A stretch of 64,000 nt of DNA from positions 372,001 to 436,000 of the forward strand of contig QULP01000002.1 of assembly GCA_003481745.1 (NCBI GenBank), written 5' to 3'. The notes beneath the pieces are model-generated. The model was not told where the DNA came from, searched no databases, and worked only from the letters and a program-made list of their open reading frames with translations. The position numbers and the translations under genes are program-made. This stretch comes from Firmicutes bacterium OM04-13BH. Its GTDB lineage: Bacteria > Bacillota > Clostridia > Lachnospirales > Lachnospiraceae. Positions 18,251 through 26,940 of the stretch are shown here, in pieces (the stretch's first letter is position 1; each line of letters begins with the position of its first letter).

Positions 18251-19114
18251 TCAACCGGCGGTTTTTACTGTATGTACATAAATACCGTCTACTTTGTTGT
18301 CATAAGTTTCTGCGATGCCGACGGTTCTGTAATTAAACTGCCATGCATCTGCATTCATGTTCTGCTCCGGTGTGAAGATTTTGGAAACAGTGTGCTTCTG
18401 ATACTGAATGACTGCCTGTTTATCAATTACGATAAAGTTCATTGCAAGTGCACCGGTATCTTTTGTAAAGCCACCTGCTCCGGAAGCAGTCAGTTTTACT
18501 TTATTGAAGAACCTTCCTGATGGTACTTTTACGATTCCTGCAAATCCCTCCAGTGCCTTTCTGGATGCAGTTGTATCTAAGTCATCAATCATTCCATAAA
18601 GTGCCGGATTAATGAACAGATAGCATGTTGCAAGATTTGCCTCTGCATTTTCAATATGATTTCTTGCTTCACGAAGTGCTGCAAGTCCTGCCTTTCCATC
18701 TGCAATGTCTGTGCTTACTGTTGTTACATTCTTCGTCTGTGCGTAAGCAGACAGACGATAAGCATCCAGCTCCGGAATAACCTGTGTTCTAAGAAATTCA
18801 CCGGATAATTTACCAAATGCGATACTTGCTGTATCAATATTGTCCATTGCATCTACAACAAACTTTCTACCACGGTCATAAGTACATTTCTTAGTTTCAT
18901 AGTCTAATGTAACATCTCCTGCTGCATATCCGTTTGTTTTTGAATAATCTGCAAGACCCTGCATGGTCATTTTCGGAATCAAAATTTCATTTGCATTTGC
19001 ACCCTCTTTTACCAGGTTGTTTGCTCCATCCAGCACAGCTGTTAAAGATGATAACTTGTAGACCTCATCCAAAAGGGTTGAGTACTGTTTTCTTAATTCA
19101 ATTGCGTTTGGCAT
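18251..19114 (-). CDS. Major capsid protein
   Basis: 287 residues starting MPNAIELRKQYSTLLDEVYKLSSLTAVLDG, preceded by AAGGAGAAG. Features of HK97-fold capsids of Firmicutes phages are visible: the P-domain-like GKLSGEFLRTQVIPELDAYRLSAYA and the C-terminal MNFIVIDKQAVIQYQKHTVSKIFTPEQN. It lies directly after the scaffold gene and before the connector genes. It forms the icosahedral shell. Confidence 0.85.
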   Translation of the reverse strand: MPNAIELRKQYSTLLDEVYKLSSLTAVLDGANNLVKEGANANEILIPKMTMQGLADYSKTNGYAAGDVTLDYETKKCTYDRGRKFVVDAMDNIDTASIAFGKLSGEFLRTQVIPELDAYRLSAYAQTKNVTTVSTDIADGKAGLAALREARNHIENAEANLATCYLFINPALYGMIDDLDTTASRKALEGFAGIVKVPSGRFFNKVKLTASGAGGFTKDTGALAMNFIVIDKQAVIQYQKHTVSKIFTPEQNMNADAWQFNYRTVGIAETYDNKVDGIYVHTVKTAG

Positions 19115-19125
19115 TCAACTTCTCC

Positions 19126-19689
19126 TTATTTGTTTTCCGGAAGTCCCATAGCGGCACGAAGCGCAGACACTCCATCTGCTCCACCACTGCCACCGTTTCC
19201 TCCGGTTGAACCTACTGGATTCTTAAATGGTTCATCTGAACCAAATAGATAAGCATCAGACTCTTTTACTGCTCCAATCGCAGCCTCAATGTCAGCAGAC
19301 TGGTTTTTCGATGCTTTGAGTGTTTCCATGTCAAGCATTGCCATAACTGCCTTTTCGTTTCTGCCTCCAGCTTTCTTGATCGCAGCACTTAATTCTCCAG
19401 TAAACTGACGTTCTGCCTCTTTCTGGGCATATTCTGCGTCTTTTGCCTGTAAATCACCCTGAAGCTTTGTAATCTGGCTCTGTAAGTCCTTTACGTCCAC
19501 TCCATCAAATTCTTTCAGTCTTTCATTTACCGTATCAAGAGAGGATTTATACTCATCTCTCTTTGTAACTGCATTATCGTACTCTGCTTTGGTACGATAA
19601 TTTTCTTTCCATGCTTTTTCAAAGTCTGCTTTTTTCTCTGCCGGAAGTTCAAGTCCAAATTCTTTAAGAATCTCATAGATATTTTTCAT
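19126..19689 (-). CDS. Phage scaffold protein (GP20 family)
   Basis: 187 residues, almost entirely charged helix (ELPAEKKADFEKAWKENYRT; VNERLKEFDGVDVKDLQ; KDAEYAQKEAERQF) with a short Gly/Ser-rich stretch (STGGNGGSGGADG) before the C-terminus. This is the build of phage minor structural protein GP20, a capsid scaffold. AGGAGG precedes the ATG. The strong terminator at 19775 separates it from the upstream portal/toxin genes, so it probably has its own promoter in 19690-19770. Confidence 0.8.
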   Translation of the reverse strand: MKNIYEILKEFGLELPAEKKADFEKAWKENYRTKAEYDNAVTKRDEYKSSLDTVNERLKEFDGVDVKDLQSQITKLQGDLQAKDAEYAQKEAERQFTGELSAAIKKAGGRNEKAVMAMLDMETLKASKNQSADIEAAIGAVKESDAYLFGSDEPFKNPVGSTGGNGGSGGADGVSALRAAMGLPENK

Positions 19690-19774
19690 GCTACATTCCT
19701 CCTGAAATCATTTATTGACCGCTCTTTCAGCGGTATGGGATATATCCGGTTCTTTAATGCCTGCCGAAAAAAGG

Positions 19775-19808
19775 CATAAAAAAACCACCAACCTGTATCG
19801 GTTGGTGG
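19775..19808 (-). terminator. Rho-independent terminator between the immunity-like gene and the scaffold gene
   Basis: Perfect 9-bp inverted repeat CCACCAACC / GGTTGGTGG with a 6-nt loop. On the minus strand it is followed by seven T residues. It ends the portal, toxin and immunity transcript and isolates it from the capsid genes. Confidence 0.85.
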
Positions 19809-19829
19809 TAATACACCTCGTAATCTCAG

Positions 19830-20186
19830 TTAATCATAGTCTTTTAACTTCCAAAGTTCCACTTTAGAACGAATATATGTAATATCCTTTTCTAAAAGTT
19901 CTCTTTCTTCTGGTGTAATATCGTTATATTTTCCCATCTCGTAACGTGGAATATGATAAGACAACTGCTCTAATACTCGTTCTTCCAAAATATCATGCTC
20001 CACCTCATAAGCACCGATTGAAATAATCCAGAGTGCTTCTGATGTTCCGACAAGTAATTCATTATCTTCCTCTGTCATCCAGTCAGTAACCTGCCTCGGT
20101 GTCCATCCAGAATGCTTTATTAAGCTCATATTAGATTCTACACTATCTTTATATTCCTGATATGTAAGGTCATCGTCTGCTCTCAT
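19830..20186 (-). CDS. Small acidic protein, probable immunity protein of the capsid-fused deaminase toxin
   Basis: 118 residues, strongly acidic and mainly helical (ERVLEQLSYHIPRYEMGKYND; ERELLEKDITYIRSKVELWKL). Its start lies three bases past the stop of the toxin-fused minor capsid gene, and a strong terminator follows it, so it closes that transcript. It has no similarity I recognise to phage structural proteins. Placement, size and charge are those of an immunity protein in polymorphic toxin loci. The function is inferred, not seen. Confidence 0.55.
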   Translation of the reverse strand: MRADDDLTYQEYKDSVESNMSLIKHSGWTPRQVTDWMTEEDNELLVGTSEALWIISIGAYEVEHDILEERVLEQLSYHIPRYEMGKYNDITPEERELLEKDITYIRSKVELWKLKDYD

Positions 20187-20189
20187 ACT

Positions 20190-22037
20190 CTACCTCTTTC
20201 TTCCTGTCCATGGCTTATTTTTATTTTTTTCTGCCTGTTTCTTTGCATTTGATACCGCATTAACCTGAACATTTGGATATTTTTTCTTAAACTGTTGCAT
20301 AACTCCTCGACAGCTTTCGCACATACAACGTTCTGATAGTAAATTTAATACGTGTTCTTTTCCATCCTTGCAAATGGATGCTGCATATTCAAAAAGTTTC
20401 GCTTCACTATCCACATCTCTATTATGTGTTCCGATAAAAAGTGTTTTAAACTCCGGCACTTTCGTTTTCAATACTAGTGACTCTTTATCTCCTTTGAAAT
20501 TGATATAATTCGGGTCATCTATAGTTTGCACTTGACTATTTCCAAGCTTGATATTTCCATCCAATTCCATAACAGCGATATTGCCTTTTCTTTTTGCATT
20601 TCCAGTAAACAGCTGTGTCTTTGCCTGGAACGCTTTCTGGTCGAGTTCAAAAATCTTCTCACGTGGCATTTTACCTGAATCAACATCGTAAAGTTTTACA
20701 ACTGAATATCTGTGATTCAATTCACCCCATTTCTTACTATCATTATATTTCATCTTCCCGAAGTTCGCAAGTGTTCCAGCGGATTCTCCAAGCACTTCTT
20801 TATATCGCTTGTACTGGTTCAAATCTTTCTGCATATTATCCACCATTTTCTGTGGAAACATGCCTTTGATTTTATTATCAGTAACAACTCGCCCCAGTCC
20901 ATCCATGTACACTCGTTCCATCTGCTCCGGAAGTTTCATTTTCTTCGAAAAGTCTTTATACTGACTTAATGTATTAAGATATCTTGCTTGTGCTGCTATC
21001 ACGGTATCCGAGTCTGCATTTCCCTGTTTCAGATTCTTGATATTCGCTCTCTGTGCCCGCATGGTCGTTTCCATCTGCCGTTGTGCCTGTGATGCCTGGT
21101 ATGCATTGTAGCTTTTGCCTTTGTACTCATGCTCTTCCTGCTCTTTTGCTTCCAGCTCTTCTAACTGCTCATCTGTATAAGTCCTTGTAGAAAAACCATC
21201 CACAAAAGCATAGTAACTATGCTTACAATTCCATCCACATAAACCTCTTCCTTCTCCAAGTTCGCACACTCTTACAAGGTCATCGTAGCTGTAGACTTTA
21301 CCGCCCCACCAGTGTTCTGGTCGGTGTCCACCATGCCATGTCACTTCGTATTTATCCGTTTTCAGGTCTTTTGCAACCATTTCGTTTATTTTACTGCTCA
21401 ACTGTGAAACACCTGTCATAATGGCTCGTCTTACCGCCACAGGTGCACGGTTTCTCCATCCGGACGCATAATCTACTGTTTGTAGCCCGGATGCCGTCAT
21501 TTCTTTTACGACTCTTCTTAAAACAGTATTATAATCAAACGAACCTGTTACAATATCCATACAGGCAGAATCTAAATACTTCTGGTAATACGTTACCAGT
21601 GGTGTGAATACTTTCTTGCCACGGGTTTGTACGGTAAATCCCATCGACCGTGTAAGATTCTTTATCTCACCCTGCGTCTGCTTTGCGATTGCTTCCGCCC
21701 ACCGTCTGACCGTCTTATTTTCTTCCAGTGGTACAAAATTGCCATTTATCTGCTCATAAGCGTCTTTATTACGGACATATTCCCAGTCACAGACTTTATC
21801 GTACAAAGCCCAGATTTCTGGATAAGAAGCATTTAAAAGATCTTTCAATTCCTTTTCTATGAACTCTGTACTATTTCCAAGCAATAGGAGTTTATTTATC
21901 TGATAATCTGCCGTACTCGTAATTTCACCAGTCTTTTTGATTCTTCTTACAATGTCCGCATAAATACGGTTCTGCAAATCATAAAAAAGTTTTTCCGTCC
22001 GAAGTGGCAGTGTTCCTTTTTCATCTGGTGTCATCAT
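20190..22037 (-). CDS. Phage minor capsid protein with C-terminal deaminase toxin domain
   Basis: 615 residues. Residues 1 to about 290 are a Phage_min_cap2-type head protein (YQKYLDSACMDIVTGSFDYN; SGWRNRAPVAVRRAIMTGV; WHGGHRPEHWWGGKVYS; GEGRGLCGWNCKHSYYAFV). A helical linker follows. Residues of about 537-600 form a zinc-dependent deaminase of the BURPS668_1122 (PF14424) type: D543-S-E545 with the presumed catalytic Glu, then C573-E-S-C576 inside LLSERCMCESCRGVMQQF, ending in PNVQVNAVS. Phage head proteins with toxin tails (MuF-type polymorphic toxins) are known. An immunity-like gene follows immediately. The domain call is by motif only. Confidence 0.75.
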   Translation of the reverse strand: MMTPDEKGTLPLRTEKLFYDLQNRIYADIVRRIKKTGEITSTADYQINKLLLLGNSTEFIEKELKDLLNASYPEIWALYDKVCDWEYVRNKDAYEQINGNFVPLEENKTVRRWAEAIAKQTQGEIKNLTRSMGFTVQTRGKKVFTPLVTYYQKYLDSACMDIVTGSFDYNTVLRRVVKEMTASGLQTVDYASGWRNRAPVAVRRAIMTGVSQLSSKINEMVAKDLKTDKYEVTWHGGHRPEHWWGGKVYSYDDLVRVCELGEGRGLCGWNCKHSYYAFVDGFSTRTYTDEQLEELEAKEQEEHEYKGKSYNAYQASQAQRQMETTMRAQRANIKNLKQGNADSDTVIAAQARYLNTLSQYKDFSKKMKLPEQMERVYMDGLGRVVTDNKIKGMFPQKMVDNMQKDLNQYKRYKEVLGESAGTLANFGKMKYNDSKKWGELNHRYSVVKLYDVDSGKMPREKIFELDQKAFQAKTQLFTGNAKRKGNIAVMELDGNIKLGNSQVQTIDDPNYINFKGDKESLVLKTKVPEFKTLFIGTHNRDVDSEAKLFEYAASICKDGKEHVLNLLSERCMCESCRGVMQQFKKKYPNVQVNAVSNAKKQAEKNKNKPWTGRKR

Positions 22038-22043
22038 AAATGC

Positions 22044-23402
22044 TTACTCCTCAATCGGGTCAGGGTCTACACTTTCATCAATAATCTTCTTTGCGGCTTC
22101 TTCCTCTGTTTCGCCGTACCACTTTGCACGATACTCTACTAAGGTCATTGCACCCATGTTCACATCCTGTCTGTCCTGCTGTCGTTCTGTCTCTTCACTG
22201 GTTAAAATGGAATCACTGAATTCACAGAAGAACTCATAACCGGAAGTGTACATGGAATTATAAAATGCCAGCCCTGCCGCAAAATCTTCCAGACAGTCCC
22301 GAAGTTTTCCTTGTATTGCTTTTACACGATTGTACTTCCTTGCCTTTGATGACTTGATTTCTTCCGCTGTCTTTTCAACATTCTGTACATTTGAAAGGTC
22401 TCCGTAGCTTAAACCTACGATAAACTCAATTTCTCGCTTATATTCTTCTAAGCCACGTTTAAACGCTTCGTCACGCATTTCCGGAGAGTACTCACGGAAC
22501 AGTTCTTTGTCTTTTCCATCCTCAAGATTTAAGCCACGATACAATCGTTTGCTTAGTCGTGGCAGATTAAAACGTCCACCTTTTTGCTTTAGTGCTCTCT
22601 CATCCACATGAATAGCACGTTCCCCGGAATTGTATTCCCAGTCAAGCCTTGCCGCCTGAATATCCGCTTTCATAATCCGCTCTTTTGCAGATTCATATAC
22701 CGATACACCGCAATAACTACCATCTACATTATTTCGCAGTGGATTACGATAATATCCAAAATCCATTTGCTTCATTCCTGGATAACCGACCGGACCGGCT
22801 TCTATATTCTGCCACTCACCCACTTCTTCAAGAGAACATTCCTGTCCAACGTCAGCCTGTGTCTGTGAGTGATAGCATCTGTTTGAGATTGTAAGTACTC
22901 CATTTGAAACGGTATGCCGTTCTACTCTGGTATAATAATCAATCTCACCGATACGCTTCACTGTAAGAAATGCAACGTCGGTTGGTCTGCCATCGTCTCC
23001 AAACTGAATCGGTATAAATTTATCTGCAGTAATAAACTCTGCCATTCCACCTGGCAATGGTTTCAAACAAAAAGAGCCCAATGCAAGACCATCCTGCAAG
23101 TGCTCATTTAAAAGTGTAAGCTGTTTTTTATATATCTTGTCCAGTGCCGGCACAGAAATAGAAGTTTCCATCTCAGCCAGCACAGTATCTGCAAATTCAC
23201 GACAGATACCTTGTTCTATCTTAAGTGACTGCACATCGCTGCTAGTCCAGCCTGCTGCTCCATCGAGCATTAACTTCCATTCGTTAATAGCATCAATCAT
23301 TCCCTGTGATAATGCCACATCCGTACCAAGTATACTTTTTAATTGCGTATAGCCAAACATTCTCGCTATCCTCCTCAGGAAATTCTTAATTCCATCAAAC
23401 AT
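22044..23402 (-). CDS. Phage portal protein
   Basis: 452 residues. MFDGIKNFLRRIARMFGYTQLKSIL and the following LDGAAGWTSSDVQSLKIEQGICREFADTVLAEM, together with YGDLSNVQNVEKTAEEIKSSKARKY near the C-terminal third, are characteristic of SPP1/A118-like portal proteins. The portal is the dodecameric ring through which DNA is packaged. It begins a few bases after the terminase stop and precedes the minor capsid gene, the normal packaging order. Confidence 0.85.
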   Translation of the reverse strand: MFDGIKNFLRRIARMFGYTQLKSILGTDVALSQGMIDAINEWKLMLDGAAGWTSSDVQSLKIEQGICREFADTVLAEMETSISVPALDKIYKKQLTLLNEHLQDGLALGSFCLKPLPGGMAEFITADKFIPIQFGDDGRPTDVAFLTVKRIGEIDYYTRVERHTVSNGVLTISNRCYHSQTQADVGQECSLEEVGEWQNIEAGPVGYPGMKQMDFGYYRNPLRNNVDGSYCGVSVYESAKERIMKADIQAARLDWEYNSGERAIHVDERALKQKGGRFNLPRLSKRLYRGLNLEDGKDKELFREYSPEMRDEAFKRGLEEYKREIEFIVGLSYGDLSNVQNVEKTAEEIKSSKARKYNRVKAIQGKLRDCLEDFAAGLAFYNSMYTSGYEFFCEFSDSILTSEETERQQDRQDVNMGAMTLVEYRAKWYGETEEEAAKKIIDESVDPDPIEE

Positions 23403-23405
23403 TTT

Positions 23406-23579
23406 CTATTCCTCATCAATCAGATACTTCATATCTCGTTCAATTGTATATTCAAACGCATCCAAGCTGTCAATGTCTGTACTGCCATCGTCAAGCCGTT
23501 CATCCTCTAAGGATTCTTTATCATAAACCGCATCACAAAAAGCTGTTTCCAAACTCTCGCAAACATCGGTGTACAAGGG
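23406..23579 (-). pseudogene. terL: 3' fragment of the large terminase subunit, cut by ICE A
   Basis: The only remaining codons read LYTDVCESLETAFCDAVYDK … LDDGSTDIDSLDAFEYTIE … and end in a stop at 23406-23408. This is the C-terminal end of PBSX/SPP1-type terminase large subunits, in the right place immediately before the portal gene. Upstream of about 23579 the homology stops and the ICE recombinase region begins. The rest of the gene is expected at the other end of the ICE, beyond the window. Confidence 0.8.
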
Positions 23580-23625
23580 GTACAAACAAGATAAAATAGA
23601 AATGAGGGGCGATAGAGCGGAAATG

Positions 23626-25134
23626 TCAGATTTTCCACTCTATCTGAACACGGTCGCTGGTGGCCTTGATTGTAGAGATCAAACCATCGGCGGCTTTTCT
23701 TTTGTCGTCAAAATCTATGCTCTCCCAGTTGTCGAGATAATAGGATAACTTCTTTATCTGCTGGGGCGATATGGTTTCAACGCTCAATTCGGCGATTGCC
23801 TTTGAAATGGTCTGGCGTCGGGTGTCCAGTTCTTCAATTTTTTTGTTGGCGTAGGCAAGCAAGGTCGCATTGGCTCCGGTCAGTGTGTCCAGCAGCTTTT
23901 CAATTTCTGCCTCCACCTGTGCCAGCTCTACTTGATAGGCTGTCAGCTTCGGATTGACCTTTTCCTCTTTGCCGTGGAGTATCTGAAAATCTTTGAACTT
24001 CTCCTGCATGGCCGAGAAAATGAATTGCTCAAATTCTTCTTTGCGAATTTTCCCGCAGCCTGGACAGCCTTTGTTTTCCGTCCGTTTGGTACAGCGGAAA
24101 TATCCGGTGCTGTTTGGTACATGGGTGGCTTTCAGAGCATACCCACAATGACCGCATTTGATTTTTCCGGCCAGCCAAGTATTTTTCGGTTTCCGTCCCT
24201 GCTGGAAGGTGGTATTTGCCATAAGTTTTTTCCGGCATTTCAGCCATGTGTCAGAGGAAATGAGTGCTTCGTGGGGAGCGATAACAAGTATCTGGTCTTT
24301 TAAGCACCTGTCCTTGTCCTCTTTCACATCCCGCCCCTGATAGAGATAGCAGCCGTTTGTTCCAGCAAAGTCAGAAGCGTCATTCACAATCGCTGCACCC
24401 TGGCTCTTGAAAAATTCGTACAGTTCCAAATCGGCCTGTGCGTAAACGGGGTTTCTTAAAAGCTGGGAAAGAAATGTACGGAACATGGATTTGCCATAAA
24501 TTTTTATGTCATGTTCCTCGAAGTATCGGGTAATATCTCCGAAGGAGGTTTCCGGTTCAGCGTACATTTCAAACATCAGCCGAACATGGTCGGCGGCTAC
24601 GGGGTCGGCAACCATTTTCTTTGTGCGAATACCCTCTACCACAGTAGGCTCTAACTGATAACCGTATGGCGCCTGCCCGCTCATGTGGAAGCCTTTCAGG
24701 CACCGGGAATAGTAGGCGTCTGTGACACGCTTCTGAATTGTCTCACGTTCAAGCTGGGCGAATACAATGCAGATATTCAGCATGGCCCGGCCCATCGGGG
24801 TCGAAGTATCAAACTTTTCCGTGGAGGATACAAACTCCACATCGTACTCTTGAAACAGCTCCATCATCGTTGCAAAGTCCAGAATAGAGCGGCTTATACG
24901 GTCCAGCTTGTACACGATGACCCGCCGAACCTTTCCCTTGCGGATCTCGCCCAGCAGCTTTTGAAACTCCGGTCTGTCCGTATTCTTACCGGAATACCCT
25001 TTGTCCTTGAATACCCGGCAGCTCCCGCCTTTCAATTCATACTTGCAAAAGTCGATCTGACTTTCAATGCTGATACTGTCCTTGCGGTCTACTGACTGTC
25101 TTGCGTAAATACAATCTTCTCTGATAAATTCCAT
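23626..25134 (-). CDS. Large serine recombinase (integrase/excisionase of ICE A)
   Basis: About 502 residues from the ATG at 25134, which follows AAAGGAG. The N-terminal resolvase domain has the catalytic Ser14 in IYARQSVDRKD, then YKLDRISRS and AQLERETIQKRV. A recombinase domain (GFHMSGQAPYGYQLEP…) and a zinc ribbon (CGHCGYALK … CTKRTENKGCPGC) follow, with a C-terminal coiled coil. It sits about 50 bases from the junction with the terminase fragment, so it very probably inserted ICE A there. The promoter, with a shared upstream element, is at about 25180-25240. Confidence 0.9.
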   Translation of the reverse strand: MEFIREDCIYARQSVDRKDSISIESQIDFCKYELKGGSCRVFKDKGYSGKNTDRPEFQKLLGEIRKGKVRRVIVYKLDRISRSILDFATMMELFQEYDVEFVSSTEKFDTSTPMGRAMLNICIVFAQLERETIQKRVTDAYYSRCLKGFHMSGQAPYGYQLEPTVVEGIRTKKMVADPVAADHVRLMFEMYAEPETSFGDITRYFEEHDIKIYGKSMFRTFLSQLLRNPVYAQADLELYEFFKSQGAAIVNDASDFAGTNGCYLYQGRDVKEDKDRCLKDQILVIAPHEALISSDTWLKCRKKLMANTTFQQGRKPKNTWLAGKIKCGHCGYALKATHVPNSTGYFRCTKRTENKGCPGCGKIRKEEFEQFIFSAMQEKFKDFQILHGKEEKVNPKLTAYQVELAQVEAEIEKLLDTLTGANATLLAYANKKIEELDTRRQTISKAIAELSVETISPQQIKKLSYYLDNWESIDFDDKRKAADGLISTIKATSDRVQIEWKI

Positions 25135-25182
25135 ATTGGGCTCCTTTCCTTGTTGGAATGGAGCTACCAACCTTACAACTAT

Positions 25183-25239
25183 ATTATACCATCAGCAGCC
25201 CCGGACAACAATGTTGCGAATGATTAGGGAAATCTGTCC
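25183..25239 (-). promoter_or_regulatory. ICE A recombinase promoter with 37-bp upstream element
   Basis: On the minus strand a 37-bp element (25203-25239) begins GGACA and ends TGTCC. Fourteen bases further is an extended -10, TGGTATAAT. Almost the same 37-bp element, with the same 14-base distance to TGATAAAAT, lies before the relaxase operon (33499-33535). The -35 match is poor in both, so an activator binding the element is likely. Confidence 0.6.
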
Positions 25240-25400
25240 CCATATTTACTGAACACCTCGTAAAGACAACGCTCAATTTCTTTTTTGCGCTGTTCTTTCT
25301 CCTTCGGGGGAAGTACCGGCGTGAGGCTTTCCAGCACAATGATCTTCCCTTGAAATGCGACAGACTTTGTTTCTCGTTCATAAGTGACAGCTTGCGTCAT
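25224..25400 (-). CDS. Conserved small ICE protein, function unknown
   Basis: 58 residues from the ATG at 25400, chosen because AAAGGAGG lies six bases before it; the frame stays open upstream without a good start. The sequence is MTQAVTYERETKSVAFQG … ending IERCLYEVFSKYGDRFP, charged with one long helix (PPKEKEQRKKEIERCLYEV). It is upstream of the recombinase gene, and its end overlaps the regulatory element of the recombinase promoter. No domain is recognised. Confidence 0.6.
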   Translation of the reverse strand: MTQAVTYERETKSVAFQGKIIVLESLTPVLPPKEKEQRKKEIERCLYEVFSKYGDRFP

Positions 25401-25533
25401 TGAAAACCTCCTTTGCGAAAGTGCGTGTATATGCCAGCCTTTCCCACTTGTCCCGTGGGGAAATGTCAAAAGACGGCACCCAGCAGGTGCCGCCCTTTGA
25501 GCTTTCTCCACTTCGGGTCAATGTGGCCCGAGG

Positions 25534-25737
25534 TCAGTAAGGACTGGAAAGGTACTTTTCTTTGGCGTCCTCCACGCTGTTGAGGTCGAATACTTCATAA
25601 AGCTGCCCCACAACACGCCGTATATCCTTCTTTGAAAATCCGCAGTCCTCCATTGCCATAATGACATAACCACGGCAGGCGTCATTGCTCCATTCGTCCG
25701 GTTCCAAGCCGGGGATCATTCCAAACGCATTTCCCAT
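25534..25737 (-). CDS. Conserved small ICE protein, function unknown
   Basis: 67 residues from the ATG at 25737 behind AAAGGAGC. The sequence MGNAFGMIPGLEPDEWSNDACRGYVIMAMEDCGFSKKDIRR (broken here) is followed by LYEVFDLNSVEDAKEKYLSSPY. It is helical and acidic, and proteins of this type accompany recombinase genes in Tn1549-like elements. A palindrome copy (25511) separates it from the next small gene. No function can be assigned. Confidence 0.55.
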   Translation of the reverse strand: MGNAFGMIPGLEPDEWSNDACRGYVIMAMEDCGFSKKDIRRVVGQLYEVFDLNSVEDAKEKYLSSPY

Positions 25738-25830
25738 AAAGTGCTCCTTTTTTGAAAAGATGGGGAGCCACGCCGGATTGGTTGGCCTATCATCAGACAG
25801 CATTGCCGGGGGCTCCCCATAGGTTTTCAC

Positions 25831-26171
25831 TTCATTTCAGACACACCGGACGGGCATAGGCTTCATGCCCCATAGTATTTCAACTCTCCCCATTCTGATG
25901 GCAAGGCGTTCTCATTGCCTGCGACGGCTCACGGCTTGCAAGGCCGCTTCAACGCTCGGACTGTGACTAAACGCAAGTATCCGGGTTCTGCGCCTGTTCC
26001 GGTGGAGCCAGCCTTGCCCCACCTATGGCATGGACCTGTTCGCTCGCTCAGTTTTACAAAGACTGTATTCTCTGAAATCCGAGGTCATGGCGGGTCTGTC
26101 ACACAGCGCGTTCCCCTTCGTATCCGGGTGTCTTTTTATTCAATTTTCAATCTGCATGAGGCTTGTCTGAA
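25831..26171. other. Non-coding stretch of ICE A, no gene recognised
   Basis: Between the small gene at 25534-25737 and the sigma factor there are about 340 bases without a convincing gene on either strand. Local pairings such as GGCAA … TTGCC (25902-25921) and the presence of palindromes on both sides are the only structure I can see. It could hold a promoter, an untranslated leader or a structured RNA. Confidence 0.35.
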
Positions 26172-26244
26172 CCTCGGGCCATTGTGACCCGAAGTGTTTT
26201 GCCTCTCATAAGCCATTTCATTTTCCGGCCTAAATCGGTACGCC

Positions 26245-26667
26245 TTACAAAGAATTTTTCAAAATTTTTTCTAAGCGCCGCAGACCTCGCTCGATTGCGA
26301 CACGAACCACTTTTTCATGGACGCCCTCTGCCCGGGCAATGTCCTGTTTGGTCATGCCGAGAATGAAATGAGCATAAATCCGTTTTGCCTGTTTGTCCGG
26401 CAAACTGGAAATCGCTGCGTGAAGCTCCTGCATGGTCACTTTCCGCTCATACAGTTCATGGGGCGATAAGGCGACAAAGACAGCTTCGTGCTCCAGCCCG
26501 TCGTCCCGATCAAGGGAATAGTAGGCTTTGTGGCGGTATGTACGCAGCCGATAAGCAGCCTCTTTACGCTCAAACTCTTTGAACATTTCTGCAACTTCTT
26601 CCGATACTTCCATGAAGCAATCCGATGTATAAAATGGGTAATAGTCCCGCAAATTGATAATAGCCAT
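26245..26667 (-). CDS. Sigma-70 family RNA polymerase sigma factor (ICE regulator)
   Basis: 140 residues from the ATG at 26667, which follows GGAGG; longer versions of the frame lack a ribosome site. The C-terminal third is a region 4 helix-turn-helix (LPDKQAKRIYAHFILGMTK then DIARAEGVHEKVVRVAIERGL). The N-terminus (INLRDYYPFYTSDCFMEVSEEVAEMFKEF) is typical of the small sigma-like proteins of Tn916/Tn1549 elements. It probably controls ICE genes. A palindrome copy lies on each side. Confidence 0.75.
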   Translation of the reverse strand: MAIINLRDYYPFYTSDCFMEVSEEVAEMFKEFERKEAAYRLRTYRHKAYYSLDRDDGLEHEAVFVALSPHELYERKVTMQELHAAISSLPDKQAKRIYAHFILGMTKQDIARAEGVHEKVVRVAIERGLRRLEKILKNSL

Positions 26668-26886
26668 ATTGACCTCCGTTTCGGTTGTTGGTTGACGAGT
26701 GACCGAAACGAAGGCGGCGGGGAGCGGCACCGGGGAATGACTTCGGGCCAACATGACCCGAAGCTAACGCATAAGAACGCAAAAGCGCCCGGGCGGCATG
26801 AAGCCACACGGACGCATGAAATGACATAATAATTAAGGTTCCAACAAATTTCGCATACATAGCCGGAATAACCCGGAGGCGGAGCT

Positions 26887-26940
26887 ATGCTTTTTTTAAC
26901 TGATGTAGGTCATGGGTGCTATGAAAAAAGGCAAAAATAG
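26887..26940 (+). CDS. Possible 17-residue leader peptide with downstream attenuator-like hairpins
   Basis: ATG at 26887 with GGAGG seven bases before it encodes MLFLTDVGHGCYEKRQK. It is followed by the perfect hairpin CACGGCGGCA … TGCCGCCGTG (26942-26971) and by a second CGGCGG/CCGCCG stem (27022-27051). This is the layout of leader peptides that control ribosome-targeting resistance genes. No such gene follows on the plus strand here, so it may be a scar of lost cargo. Nothing else coding is seen in 26668-27199. Confidence 0.35.
   Translation: MLFLTDVGHGCYEKRQK

Noticed and set aside
25915..26187. Plus-strand 90-codon frame in ICE A
   Set aside because: No ribosome site, product without recognisable pattern, and opposite strand to the operon; treated as non-coding.
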